The notes under the pieces are model-generated. The model worked only from the letters and a program-made list of their open reading frames with translations. It searched no databases and was not told the DNA's origin. A stretch of 64,000 nt of DNA. Origin: Mixophyes australis. Taxonomy: Eukaryota; Chordata; Amphibia; Anura; Limnodynastidae. Made by a program: the position numbers and the translations under genes. Of the stretch, positions 27,481 through 41,813 are shown piece by piece. The stretch is taken from assembly GCA_036250195.1 (NCBI GenBank), contig JAVHZZ010000012.1:89360591-89424590 (forward strand), given 5' to 3'. Position 1 is the first letter of the stretch. Each line of letters opens with the position of its first letter.

Positions 27481-28340
27481 TCATGAATCATGAATTTAAT
27501 CATGCAATATGTATTGAATCATGAATTGAATCATGAATCGAATCATGAATCATGAATCATAAATCGGATCATGAATCATGAATTGAATCATAAATCATAA
27601 ATTGAATCATGAATCATGAATCATGAATCAAATCATGAATCATGAATCATGAATCAAATCATGAATCATGAATTGAATCATGAATCGAATCATGAATCAT
27701 GAATTGAATCATGAATCATGAATCATGAATCATGAATTTAATCATGAATTATGTATTGAATCATGAATTGAATCATGAATCATGAATCATGTATTGAATC
27801 ATAAATCATGAATCATGAATCATGAATTAAAACATGAATTGAATCATGAATCATAAATCGAATCATGAATCATTAATCAAATCATGAATCATTACTTGAA
27901 TCATGAATTGAATAATAAATCATGAATCATGAATTGAATCATGAATTGAATCATGAATCGAATCATGAATCATGAATCGAATCATGAATCATGAATCATG
28001 AATCATGAATTTAATCATGAATTATGTATTGAATCATGAATTGAATCATGAATCGAATCATGAATCATGTATTGAATCATAAATCATGAATCATGAATCA
28101 TGAATTAAAACATGAATCATAAATCGAATCATGAATCATTAATCAAATCATGAATCATTACTTGAATCATGAATTGAATCATGAATCATGAATCGAATCA
28201 TAAATCATGAATTGAATCATGAATCATGAATTGAATCATGAATCATGAATTGAATCATGAATCATGAATCGAATCAAGAATCATGAATCGAATTATGAAT
28301 CAAGAATCATGAATCGAATCATGAATCATGAATTGAATCA
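27481..28340. repeat. Doubled module B of the AATTAAAACATG lineage
   Basis: B starts at 27826 and 28103, 277 bp apart, both spelled AATTAAAACATG. The same doubled arrangement, 271 bp apart, appears at 50912 and 51183 and at 58419 and 58690. The three pairs probably descend from one duplicated ancestor, now 23-31 kb apart. Confidence 0.85.
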
Positions 28341-29775
28341 TGAATCCAATCATGAATCATGAATTGAATCATGATTCATGAATCATGAATTGAATCATGA
28401 ATCATGAATTGAATCATGAATCGAATCATGAATCATAAATTGAATCATGAATCGAATCATGAATTGAATCATGAATCATGAATCGAATCATGAATCATGA
28501 ATTGAATCATGAATCATGAATCATGAATCATGAATCGAATCATGAATCAAGAATCATGAATCGAATCATGAATCAAGAATCATGAATCGAATCATGAATC
28601 ATGAATTGAATCATGAATCATTAATCGAATCATGAATCATAAATTGAATCATGAATCGAATCATGAATTGAATCATGAATCATTAATCGAATCATGAATT
28701 GAATCATGAAATGAATCAAGAATCATGAATCATGAATTGAATCATGAATCATAAATCGGATCATGAATCATGAATTGAATCATAAAACATGAATCGAATC
28801 ATGAAATGAATCATGAATCATGAAACATGAATTGAATCATAAAACATGAATCGAATCGTAAATCATGAATCAAATCGTAAATCATGAATCGAGTCATGAA
28901 TCATGAATTGAATCATGAATCATGAATTTAATCATGAATCATGATTCGAATTATGAATCATGATTCGAATCATGAATCATGAATCGAATCATGAATCATG
29001 AATCGAATCATGAATCGAATCATGAATCATGAATCGAATCATGAATCATTAATCGAATCATGAATCATGAATTGAATCATGAATCATGAATTGAATCTTG
29101 CTTCATGAATCATGAATTGAATCTTGAATCATGAATCGAATCATGAATCGAATCATGAATCATGAATTGAATCATGAATCGAATCATGAATCATTAATCG
29201 AATCATGAATTGAATCATGCATCATGAATTGAATCATGAATCATGAATCATGAATCATGAATTGAATCATGAATCATGAATCGAATCATGAATCATGAAT
29301 CATGAATTGAATCCTAAATCATGAAATGAATCATGAATTAAATCATGAATCATGAATCGAATCATAAATTGAATCATGTATCATGAATCATGAAATGAAT
29401 CATGAATCATGAATTGAATTATGAATCATGAAATGAATCATGAATCGAATCATGAATTGAATCATGAATCATGAATCGAATCATGAACCATGAATTGAAT
29501 CATGAATCATGAATTGAATCATGAATGGAATCATGAATCATTAATCGAATCATGAATCATGAATTGAATCGTGAATCATGAATCGAATCATGAATTGAAT
29601 CGTGAATCATGAATCGAATCATAAATTGAATCATGAATCATGAAATGAATCATGAATCATAAATTGAATCATGAATCAAATCATGAATCATGAATCATGA
29701 ATTGAATCATGAATCATGAATCATGAATTGAATCATGAATCATGAATCATGAAATGAATCATGAATCATGAATTT
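28341..29775. repeat. 1.5-kb tandem duplication, copy 1 (G-C)
   Basis: This copy has CAAG units near 28550, G at 28854 and C at 29093, and then the rare GCATCATG at 29219. Copy 2 has G at 30322 (offset 1468), C at 30644 (1551) and GCATCATG at 30770. The 83-bp growth between G and C reflects extra CACGAATCG units near 30540-30595. Confidence 0.87.
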
Positions 29776-32700
29776 AATCATGAATCGAATCATGAATCAT
29801 GAATTGAATCATGATTCATGAATCATGAATTGAATCATGAATCATGAATTGAATCATGATTCATGAATCGAATCATGAATCATAAATTGAATCATGAATC
29901 GAATCATGAATTGAATCATGAATCATGAATCGAATCATGAATCATGAATTGAATCATGAATCATGAATCATGAATCGAATCATGAATCAAGAATCATGAA
30001 TCGAATCATGAATCAAGAATCATGAATCATGAAACATGAATCAAGAATCATGAATCGAATCATGAATCATGAATTGAATCATGAATCATTAATCGAATCA
30101 TGAATCATAAATTGAATCATGAATCGAATCATGAATTGAATCATGAATCATTAATCAAATCATGAATTGAATCATGAAATGAATCAAGAATCATGAATCA
30201 TGAATTGAATCATGAATCATAAATCGGATCATGAATCATGAATTGAATCATAAAACATGAATCGAATCATGAAATGAATCATGAATCATGAAACATGAAT
30301 TGAATCATAAAACATGAATCGAATCGTAAATCATGAATCAAATCGTAAATCATGAATCGAGTCATGAATCATGAATTGAATCATGAATCATGAATTTAAT
30401 CATGAATCATGATTCGAATTATGAATCATGATTCGAATCATGAATCATGAATCGAATCATGAATCATGAATCGAATCATGAATCGAATCATGAATCATTA
30501 ATCGAATCATGAATCATTAATCGAATCATGAATCATGAATCACGAATCGAATCATGAATCACGAATCGAATCATGAATCACGAATCGAATCATGAATCAT
30601 GAATCGAATCATGAATCATGAATTGAATCATGAATCATGAATTGAATCTTGCTTCATGAATCATGAATTGAATCTTGAATCATGAATCGAATCATGAATC
30701 GAATCATGAATCATGAATTGAATCATGAATCGAATCATGAATCATTAATCGAATCATGAATTGAATCATGCATCATGAATTGAATCATGAATCATGAATC
30801 ATGAATCATGAATTGAATCATGAATCATGAATCGAATCATGAATCATGAATCATGAATTGAATCCTAAATCATGAAATGAATCATGAATTAAATCATGAA
30901 TCATGAATCGAATCATAAATTGAATCATGTATCATGAATCATGAAATGAATCATGAATCATGAATTGAATTATGAATCATGAAATGAATCATGAATCGAA
31001 TCATGAATTGAATCATGAATCATGAATCGAATCATGAACCATGAATTGAATCATGAATCATGAATTGAATCATGAATGGAATCATGAATCATTAATCGAA
31101 TCATGAATCATGAATTGAATCGTGAATCATGAATCGAATCATGAATTGAATCGTGAATCATGAATCGAATCATAAATTGAATCATGTATCATGAAATGAA
31201 TCATGAATCATAAATTGAATCATGAATCAAATCATGAATCATGAATCATGAATTGAATCATGAATCATGAATCATGAATTGAATCATGAATCATGAATCA
31301 TGAAATGAATCATGAATCATGAATTTAATCATGAATCATGTATTGAATAATGAATTGAATCATGAATCGAATCATGAATCATGAATCGAATCATGAATCA
31401 TGAATTAAATCATGAATCGAATCATGAATAATGAATTGAATCATGAATCATGATTCGAATCATGAATCGAATCATGAATCATAAATAGAATCATGAATCA
31501 CAAATCATGAATCATGAATCATGAATTGAATCATGAATCGAATCATGAATCATGAATCGAATCATGAATCATGAATTGAATCATGAATCATGAATTGAAT
31601 TATGAATCATGAATCGAATCATGATTCATGAATCGAATCATGAATCATGAATCGAATCATGAATCATGAATTGAATCGTGAGTCATGAATCGAATCATAA
31701 ATTGAATCATGAATCATGAATGGAATCATGAATCATTAATCAAATCATGAATCATGAATGGAATCATGAATCATTAATCGAATCATGAATCATGAATTGA
31801 ATCGTGAATCATGAATCGAATCATAAATTGAATCATGAATCATGAAATGAATCATGAATCATGAATTGAATCATGAATTGAATCGTGAATCATGAATCGA
31901 ATCATAAATTAAATCATGAATCATGAAATAAATCATGAATCATGAATTGAATCATGAATCATGAAATGAATCATGAATCATGAATCATGAAATGAATCAT
32001 GAATCATGAATTTAATCATGAATCATGAATTTAATCATGAATCATGAATCGAATCATGAATCATGAATCATGAATTAAATCATGAATCATGAATTGAATT
32101 ATGAATCATGAATCGAATCATGATTCATGAATCGAATCATGAATCATGAATCGAATCATGAATCATGAATTGAATCATGAATCGAATCGTGACTCATGAA
32201 TTGAATCGTGAATCATGAATCGAATCATAAATTGAATCATGAATCATGAATGGAATCATGAATCATTAATCGAATCATGAATCATGAATCATGAATTGAA
32301 TCGTGAATCGAATCATAAATTGAATCATGAATCATGAAATGAATCATGAATCATGAAATGAATCATGAATCATGAATTGAATCATGAATTATGAATTGAA
32401 TCGTGAATCATGAATCGAATCATAAATTAAATCATGAATCATGAAATAAATCATGAATCGAATCATGAATCATGAAATGAATCATGAATCATGAAATGAA
32501 TCATGAATCATGAATTGAATCATGAATCAAATCATGAATCATGAATTGAATCATGAATCATGATTCGAATCATGAATCGAATCATGAATCATAAATAGAA
32601 TCATGAATCACAAATCATGAATCATGAATCATGAATTCAATCATGAATTGAATCATGAATCATGAATCAAATCATGAATCATGAATCATGAATCGAATAA

Positions 32701-33932
32701 TGAATCAAGAATCATGAATCATGAATCGAATCATGAATCATGAATTGAATCATGAATCATTAATCGAATCATGAATCATAAATTGAATCATGAATCGAAT
32801 CATGAATCATGAATCGAATCATGAATTGAATCATGAATCATGAATTGAATCATGAATCATGATTCGAATCATGAATCGAATCATGAATCATAAATAGAAT
32901 CATGAATCACAAATCATGAATCATGAATTGAATCATGAATTGAATCATAAAACATGAATCAAATCATCAATCATGAATCATGAATTGAATCATGAAGCAA
33001 ATCATAAATCATGAATTGAATCATGAATCATGAATCATGAATTGAATCATGAATTGAATCTTGCTTCATGAATCATGAATTGAATCTTGAATCATGAATC
33101 GAATCATGAATCGAATCATGAATCATGAATTGAATCATTAATCGAATCATGAATCATGAATTGAATCATGAATCATGAATCATGAATTGAATCATGAATT
33201 GAATCATGAATTTAATCATGAATTCTGAATTGAATCATAAATTGAATCATGAATCATGAATCGAATTATTAATCATGAATCATGAATTGAATCATGAATC
33301 ATGAATTGAATCATGAATCATGAGTCGAATCATGAATCATAAATCATGAATTGAATCATAAATCTTGAATCATGAATTGAATCTTGAATCATGAATTGAA
33401 TCTTGAATCATGAATAATGAATTGAATCATGAATTGAATTATGAATCATGAATTGAATTATGAATCATGAATCGAATCATGATTCATGAATCGAATCATG
33501 AATCATTAATGGAATCATGAATCATTAATCGAATCATGAATCATGAATCATGAATTGAATCGTGAATCATGAATCGAATCATAAATTGAATCATGAATCA
33601 TGAAATGAATCATGAATCATGAATCATGAATTGAATCATGAATCATGAATTGAATCGTGAATCATGAATCGAATGATAAATTGAATCATGAATCATGAAT
33701 CATGAAATGAATCATGAATCATGAATTGAATCATGAATTCTGAATTGAATCATAAATTGAATCATGAAACGAATTATTAATCATGAATCATGAATTGAAT
33801 CATGAATCATGAATTGAATCATGAATCATGAGTCGAATCATGAATCATGAGTCGAATCATGAATCATAAATCATGAATTGTATCATAAATCTTGAATCAT
33901 GAATTGAATCTTGAATCATGAATAATGAATTG
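29201..33932. repeat. 4.73-kb tandem duplication, copy 1
   Basis: Copy 1 runs from about GCATCATG at 29219 to about 33932. Copy 2 starts with GCATCATG at 33951, an offset of 4732. Matching markers include CATGAAACATG near 30025, G at 30322, C at 30644 and 33056, I at 31337, GAATGATAAATTG near 33672 and TGTATCATAAATC near 33881. The two copies look almost identical on inspection. D1, D2, E, F and B are absent from the whole unit. Confidence 0.9.
29776..31335. repeat. 1.5-kb tandem duplication, copy 2 (G-C)
   Basis: This is the second copy of 28341-29775, with G at 30322, three CACGAATCG words near 30540-30595 and C at 30644. It ends where copy 1 has GAATTTAATC followed by GAATCG and copy 2 continues to I at 31337. 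The block lies wholly inside the 4.73-kb unit, so it was duplicated again near 34510-36105. Confidence 0.86.
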
Positions 33933-36900
33933 AATCATGAATTGAATCATGCATCATGAATTGAATCATGAATCATGAATCATGAATCATGAATTGAATC
34001 ATGAATCATGAATCGAATCATGAATCATGAATCATGAATTGAATCCTAAATCATGAAATGAATCATGAATTAAATCATGAATCATGAATCGAATCATAAA
34101 TTGAATCATGTATCATGAATCATGAAATGAATCATGAATCATGAATTGAATTATGAATCATGAAATGAATCATGAATCGAATCATGAATTGAATCATGAA
34201 TCATGAATCGAATCATGAACCATGAATTGAATCATGAATCATGAATTGAATCATGAATGGAATCATGAATCATTAATCGAATCATGAATCATGAATTGAA
34301 TCGTGAATCATGAATCGAATCATGAATTGAATCGTGAATCATGAATCGAATCATAAATTGAATCATGAATCATGAAATGAATCATGAATCATAAATTGAA
34401 TCATGAATCAAATCATGAATCATGAATCATGAATTGAATCATGAATCATGAATCATGAATTGAATCATGAATCATGAATCATGAAATGAATCATGAATCA
34501 TGAATTTAATCATGAATCGAATCATGAATCATGAATTGAATCATGATTCATGAATCATGAATTGAATCATGAATCATGAATTGAATCATGATTCATGAAT
34601 CGAATCATGAATCATAAATTGAATCATGAATCGAATCATGAATTGAATCATGAATCATGAATCGAATCATGAATCATGAATTGAATCATGAATCATGAAT
34701 CATGAATCGAATCATGAATCAAGAATCATGAATCGAATCATGAATCAAGAATCATGAATCATGAAACATGAATCAAGAATCATGAATCGAATCATGAATC
34801 ATGAATTGAATCATGAATCATTAATCGAATCATGAATCATAAATTGAATCATGAATCGAATCATGAATTGAATCATGAATCATTAATCAAATCATGAATT
34901 GAATCATGAAATGAATCAAGAATCATGAATCATGAATTGAATCATGAATCATAAATCGGATCATGAATCATGAATTGAATCATAAAACATGAATCGAATC
35001 ATGAAATGAATCATGAATCATGAAACATGAATTGAATCATAAAACATGAATCGAATCGTAAATCATGAATCAAATCGTAAATCATGAATCGAGTCATGAA
35101 TCATGAATTGAATCATGAATCATGAATTTAATCATGAATCATGATTCGAATTATGAATCATGATTCGAATCATGAATCATGAATCGAATCATGAATCATG
35201 AATCGAATCATGAATCGAATCATGAATCATTAATCGAATCATGAATCATTAATCGAATCATGAATCATGAATCACGAATCGAATCATGAATCACGAATCG
35301 AATCATGAATCACGAATCGAATCATGAATCATGAATCGAATCATGAATCATGAATTGAATCATGAATCATGAATTGAATCTTGCTTCATGAATCATGAAT
35401 TGAATCTTGAATCATGAATCGAATCATGAATCGAATCATGAATCATGAATTGAATCATGAATCGAATCATGAATCATTAATCGAATCATGAATTGAATCA
35501 TGCATCATGAATTGAATCATGAATCATGAATCATGAATCATGAATTGAATCATGAATCATGAATCGAATCATGAATCATGAATCATGAATTGAATCCTAA
35601 ATCATGAAATGAATCATGAATTAAATCATGAATCATGAATCGAATCATAAATTGAATCATGTATCATGAATCATGAAATGAATCATGAATCATGAATTGA
35701 ATTATGAATCATGAAATGAATCATGAATCGAATCATGAATTGAATCATGAATCATGAATCGAATCATGAACCATGAATTGAATCATGAATCATGAATTGA
35801 ATCATGAATGGAATCATGAATCATTAATCGAATCATGAATCATGAATTGAATCGTGAATCATGAATCGAATCATGAATTGAATCGTGAATCATGAATCGA
35901 ATCATAAATTGAATCATGTATCATGAAATGAATCATGAATCATAAATTGAATCATGTATCATGAAATGAATCATGAATCATAAATTGAATCATGAATCAA
36001 ATCATGAATCATGAATCATGAATTGAATCATGAATCATGAATCATGAATTGAATCATGAATCATGAATCATGAAATGAATCATGAATCATGAATTTAATC
36101 ATGAATCATGTATTGAATAATGAATTGAATCATGAATCGAATCATGAATCATGAATCGAATCATGAATCATGAATTAAATCATGAATCGAATCATGAATA
36201 ATGAATTGAATCATGAATCATGATTCGAATCATGAATCGAATCATGAATCATAAATAGAATCATGAATCACAAATCATGAATCATGAATCATGAATTGAA
36301 TCATGAATCGAATCATGAATCATGAATCGAATCATGAATCATGAATTGAATCATGAATCATGAATTGAATTATGAATCATGAATCGAATCATGATTCATG
36401 AATCGAATCATGAATCATGAATCGAATCATGAATCATGAATTGAATCGTGAGTCATGAATCGAATCATAAATTGAATCATGAATCATGAATGGAATCATG
36501 AATCATTAATCAAATCATGAATCATGAATGGAATCATGAATCATTAATCGAATCATGAATCATGAATTGAATCGTGAATCATGAATCGAATCATAAATTG
36601 AATCATGAATCATGAAATGAATCATGAATCATGAATTGAATCATGAATTGAATCGTGAATCATGAATCGAATCATAAATTAAATCATGAATCATGAAATA
36701 AATCATGAATCATGAATTGAATCATGAATCATGAAATGAATCATGAATCATGAATCATGAAATGAATCATGAATCATGAATTTAATCATGAATCATGAAT
36801 TTAATCATGAATCATGAATCGAATCATGAATCATGAATCATGAATTAAATCATGAATCATGAATTGAATTATGAATCATGAATCGAATCATGATTCATGA

Positions 36901-38685
36901 ATCGAATCATGAATCATGAATCGAATCATGAATCATGAATTGAATCATGAATCGAATCGTGACTCATGAATTGAATCGTGAATCATGAATCGAATCATAA
37001 ATTGAATCATGAATCATGAATGGAATCATGAATCATTAATCGAATCATGAATCATGAATCATGAATTGAATCGTGAATCGAATCATAAATTGAATCATGA
37101 ATCATGAAATGAATCATGAATCATGAAATGAATCATGAATCATGAATTGAATCATGAATTATGAATTGAATCGTGAATCATGAATCGAATCATAAATTAA
37201 ATCATGAATCATGAAATAAATCATGAATCGAATCATGAATCATGAAATGAATCATGAATCATGAAATGAATCATGAATCATGAATTGAATCATGAATCAA
37301 ATCATGAATCATGAATTGAATCATGAATCATGATTCGAATCATGAATCGAATCATGAATCATAAATAGAATCATGAATCACAAATCATGAATCATGAATC
37401 ATGAATTCAATCATGAATTGAATCATGAATCATGAATCAAATCATGAATCATGAATCATGAATCGAATAATGAATCAAGAATCATGAATCATGAATCGAA
37501 TCATGAATCATGAATTGAATCATGAATCATTAATCGAATCATGAATCATAAATTGAATCATGAATCGAATCATGAATCATGAATCGAATCATGAATTGAA
37601 TCATGAATCATGAATTGAATCATGAATCATGATTCGAATCATGAATCGAATCATGAATCATGAATTGAATCATGAATTGAATCATAAAACATGAATCAAA
37701 TCATCAATCATGAATCATGAATTGAATCATGAAGCAAATCATAAATCATGAATTGAATCATGAATCATGAATCATGAATTGAATCATGAATTGAATCTTG
37801 CTTCATGAATCATGAATTGAATCTTGAATCATGAATCGAATCATGAATCGAATCATGAATCATGAATTGAATCATTAATCGAATCATGAATCATGAATTG
37901 AATCATGAATCATGAATCATGAATTGAATCATGAATTGAATCATGAATTTAATCATGAATTCTGAATTGAATCATAAATTGAATCATGAATCATGAATCG
38001 AATTATTAATCATGAATCATGAATTGAATCATGAATCATGAATTGAATCATGAATCATGAGTCGAATCATGAATCATAAATCATGAATTGAATCATAAAT
38101 CTTGAATCATGAATTGAATCTTGAATCATGAATTGAATCTTGAATCATGAATAATGAATTGAATCATGAATTGAATTATGAATCATGAATTGAATTATGA
38201 ATCATGAATCGAATCATGATTCATGAATCGAATCATGAATCATTAATGGAATCATGAATCATTAATCGAATCATGAATCATGAATCATGAATTGAATCGT
38301 GAATCATGAATCGAATCATAAATTGAATCATGAATCATGAAATGAATCATGAATCATGAATCATGAATTGAATCATGAATCATGAATTGAATCGTGAATC
38401 ATGAATCGAATGATAAATTGAATCATGAATCATGAATCATGAAATGAATCATGAATCATGAATTGAATCATGAATTCTGAATTGAATCATAAATTGAATC
38501 ATGAAACGAATTATTAATCATGAATCATGAATTGAATCATGAATCATGAATTGAATCATGAATCATGAGTCGAATCATGAATCATGAGTCGAATCATGAA
38601 TCATAAATCATGAATTGTATCATAAATCTTGAATCATGAATTGAATCTTGAATCATGAATAATGAATTGAATCATGAATTGAATT
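33933..38685. repeat. 4.73-kb tandem duplication, copy 2
   Basis: This copy carries G at 35054, C at 35376 and 37793, and I at 36107. The offset to copy 1 is 4732, rises to 4770 after a 38-bp gain (2 x 19) near 35945, and drops to 4737 after a 33-bp loss near 37660. The gained 38 bp repeats the adjacent CATGTATCATGAAATG stretch. At 38685 the copy ends, and the next bases match sequence near 33440 rather than a third GCATCATG start. Confidence 0.9.
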
Positions 38686-41600
38686 ATGAATCATGAATTG
38701 AATTATGAATCATGAATCGAATCATGATTCATGAATCGAATCATGAATCATGAATTGAATCATGAATCGAATCGTGAATCATAAATTGAATCATGAATCA
38801 TGAATGGAATCATGAATCATTAATCGAATCATGAATCATGAATCTTGAATTGAATCGTGAATCATGAATCGAATCATAAATTGAATCATGAATCATGAAA
38901 TGAATCATGAATCATGAATTGAATCATGAATCATGAATTGAATCGTGAATCGAATCATAAATTGAATCATGAATCATGAATCGTGAAATGAATCATGAAT
39001 CATGAAATGAATCATGAATCATGAATTGAATCATGAATCATGAATCATGAAATGAATCATGAATCATGAATTGAATCATGAATCATGAATCGAATCATGA
39101 ATCATGAATTTAATCATGAATCATGAATCGAATCATGAATCATGAATCATTAATTGAATCATAAATCATGAATCATGAATCATGAATTGAATCATGAATC
39201 ATGATTCGAATCATGAATCATAAATAGAATCATGAATCACAAATCATGAATCATGAATTGAATCATGAATTGAATCATGAATCAAATCATGAATCATGAA
39301 TCGAATAATGAATCATGAATCGAATCATGAATCATGAATCATGAATTGAATCATGAATCATTAATCGAATCATGAATCATGAATTGAATCATGAATTGAA
39401 TCATGAATCATTAATCGAATCATGAATTGAATCATGAATCATGAATTGAATCATGAATCATGAATCCTAAATCGGATCATGAATCATGAATTGAATCATA
39501 AAACATGAATCGAATCATGAATCATGAATCATGAATTGAATCTTGCTACATGAATCATGAATTGAATCTTGAATCATGAATCGAATCATGAATCGAATCA
39601 TGAATCATGAATTGAATCATGAATCGAATCATGAATCATGAATCGAATCATGAATCATTAATCGAATCATGAATCGAATCATGAATCATGAATCATGAAT
39701 CGAATCATGAATCATGAATCGAATCATGAATCATGAATCATGAATTGAATCCTAAATCATGAAATGAATCATGAATTGAATCATGAATCATGAATCGAAT
39801 CATAAAGTGAATCATGTATCATGAATCATGAAATGAATCATGAATCATGAATTGAATCATGAATCATGAAATGAATCATGAATCGAATCATGAATTGAAT
39901 CATGAATCATGAATCGAATCATGAATCATGAATCGAATCATGAATGGAATCATGAATTATGAATCGAATCATAAATTGAATCATGTATCATGAATCATGA
40001 AATGAATCATGAATCATGAATTGAATCATGAATCATGAAATGAATCATGAATTGAATCATGAATCATGAATCGAATCATAAATTGAATCATGTATCATGA
40101 ATCATGAAATGAATCATGAATCATGAATTGAATCATGAATCATGAAATGAATCATGAATCGAATCATGAATTGAATCATGAATCATAAATTGAATCATGA
40201 ATCATGAAATGAATCATGAATCATGAAATGAATCATGAATCATGAATTGAATCATGAATCATGAATTGAATCGTGAATCATGAATCGAATCATGAATCAT
40301 GAATTGAATCATAAAACATGAATCGAATCATGAATCATGAATTGAATCATGAAGCGAATCATAAATTGAATCATGAATCATGAATCGATTCTAGAATCAT
40401 GAACTGAATCATGAATCGAATCATGAATCATGAATCATAAATTGAATCATAAATTGAATCATGAATCATGAATTGAGTCATGAATCATGAATTATGAATG
40501 AATCATGAACCATGAATTGAATCATGAATTATGAATTATGAATGAATCATGAATCATGAATTGAAGCATTAAATATGAGTCGAATCATGAATCATAAATC
40601 ATGAATTGAATCATGAATCTTGAATCATAAATCGGATCATGAATCATGAATTGAATCATAAATCATAAATTGAATCATGAATCATGAATCATGAATCGAA
40701 TCATGAATCATGAATTGAATCATGAATCGAATCATGAATCATGAATCATAAATCGGATCATGAATCATGAATTGAATCATAAATCATAAATTGAATCATG
40801 AATCATGAATCGAATCATGAATCATGAATTGAATCATGAATCGAATCATGAATCATGAATCCAATCATGAATCATGAATCATGAATTTAATAGTGAATTA
40901 TGTATTGAATCATGAATTGAATCATGAATCGAATCATAAATCATGAATCATGAATCATGAATAAAAACATGAATTGAATCATGAATCATTACTTGAATCA
41001 TGAATTGAATAATAAATCATGAATCATGAAATGAATCATGAATTGAATCATGAATCATGAATCGAATCATAAATCATTAATCGAATCATGAATCATGAAT
41101 TGAATCATGAATCATGAATTGAATCATGAATCATGAATCGAATCATGAATCATAAATAGAATCATGATTCATGAATCATGAATTGAATCATGATTCATGA
41201 ATCATGAATCGAATCATGAATCAAGAATCATGAATCAAGAATCATGAATCGAATCATGAATCGAATCATGAATCATGAATTGAATCATGAATCGAATCAT
41301 GAATCATGAATTGAATCATGATTCATGAATCATGAATTGAATCATGATTCATGAATCATGAATCGAATCATGAATCAAGAATCATGAATCGAATCATGAA
41401 TCAAGAATCATGAATCGAATCGTGAATCATGAATTGAATCATGAATCATTAATCAAATCATGAATCATAAATTGAATCATGAATCGAATCATGAATTGAA
41501 TCATGAATCATTAATCGAATCATAAATTGAATCATGAATCATAAATCGGATCATGAATCATGAATTGAATCATAAAACATGAATCGAATCATGAAATGAA

Positions 41601-41813
41601 TCATGAATCATGAAACATGAATTGAATCATAAAACATGAATCGAATCGTAAATCATGAATCAAATCGTAAATCATGAATCGAGTCATGAATCATGAATTG
41701 AATCATGAATCATTAATCGAATCATGAATCATGAATCACGAATCGAATCATGAATCCTGAATCGAATCATGAATCATGAATTGAATCATGAATCATGAAT
41801 TGAATCATGAATT
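38686..41813. repeat. Irregular satellite segment with C, F, B and G
   Basis: C is at 39538 (TTGCTAC), F at 40563, B at 40960 and G at 41644. The stretch near 39465-39700 matches 141-440 at the left edge of the window. The part from about 40480 on matches 12150-13640. It also holds three close copies of a CATGTATCATGAATC block between 39800 and 40150, and one-off words such as CATAAAGTG near 39804. No other sequence type was seen. Confidence 0.8.
40387..40398. other. Unique palindrome GATTCTAGAATC
   Basis: This perfect 12-bp palindrome contains TTCTAGAA, a match to the TTCnnGAA core of heat-shock elements, and is the only such spelling I saw. It seems to arise from an inverted-looking join at GAATCGATTCTAGAATC. 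It may be a chance product of rearrangement. Confidence 0.45.

Noticed and set aside
18170..38480. Rare EcoRI-type GAATTC sites (about 18170, 32635, 33220, 33737, 37404, 37955, 38474) as meaningful boundaries
   Set aside because: They arise by single changes next to GAATT, and those in 32.6-38.5 kb are simply duplicated with the 4.73-kb unit.
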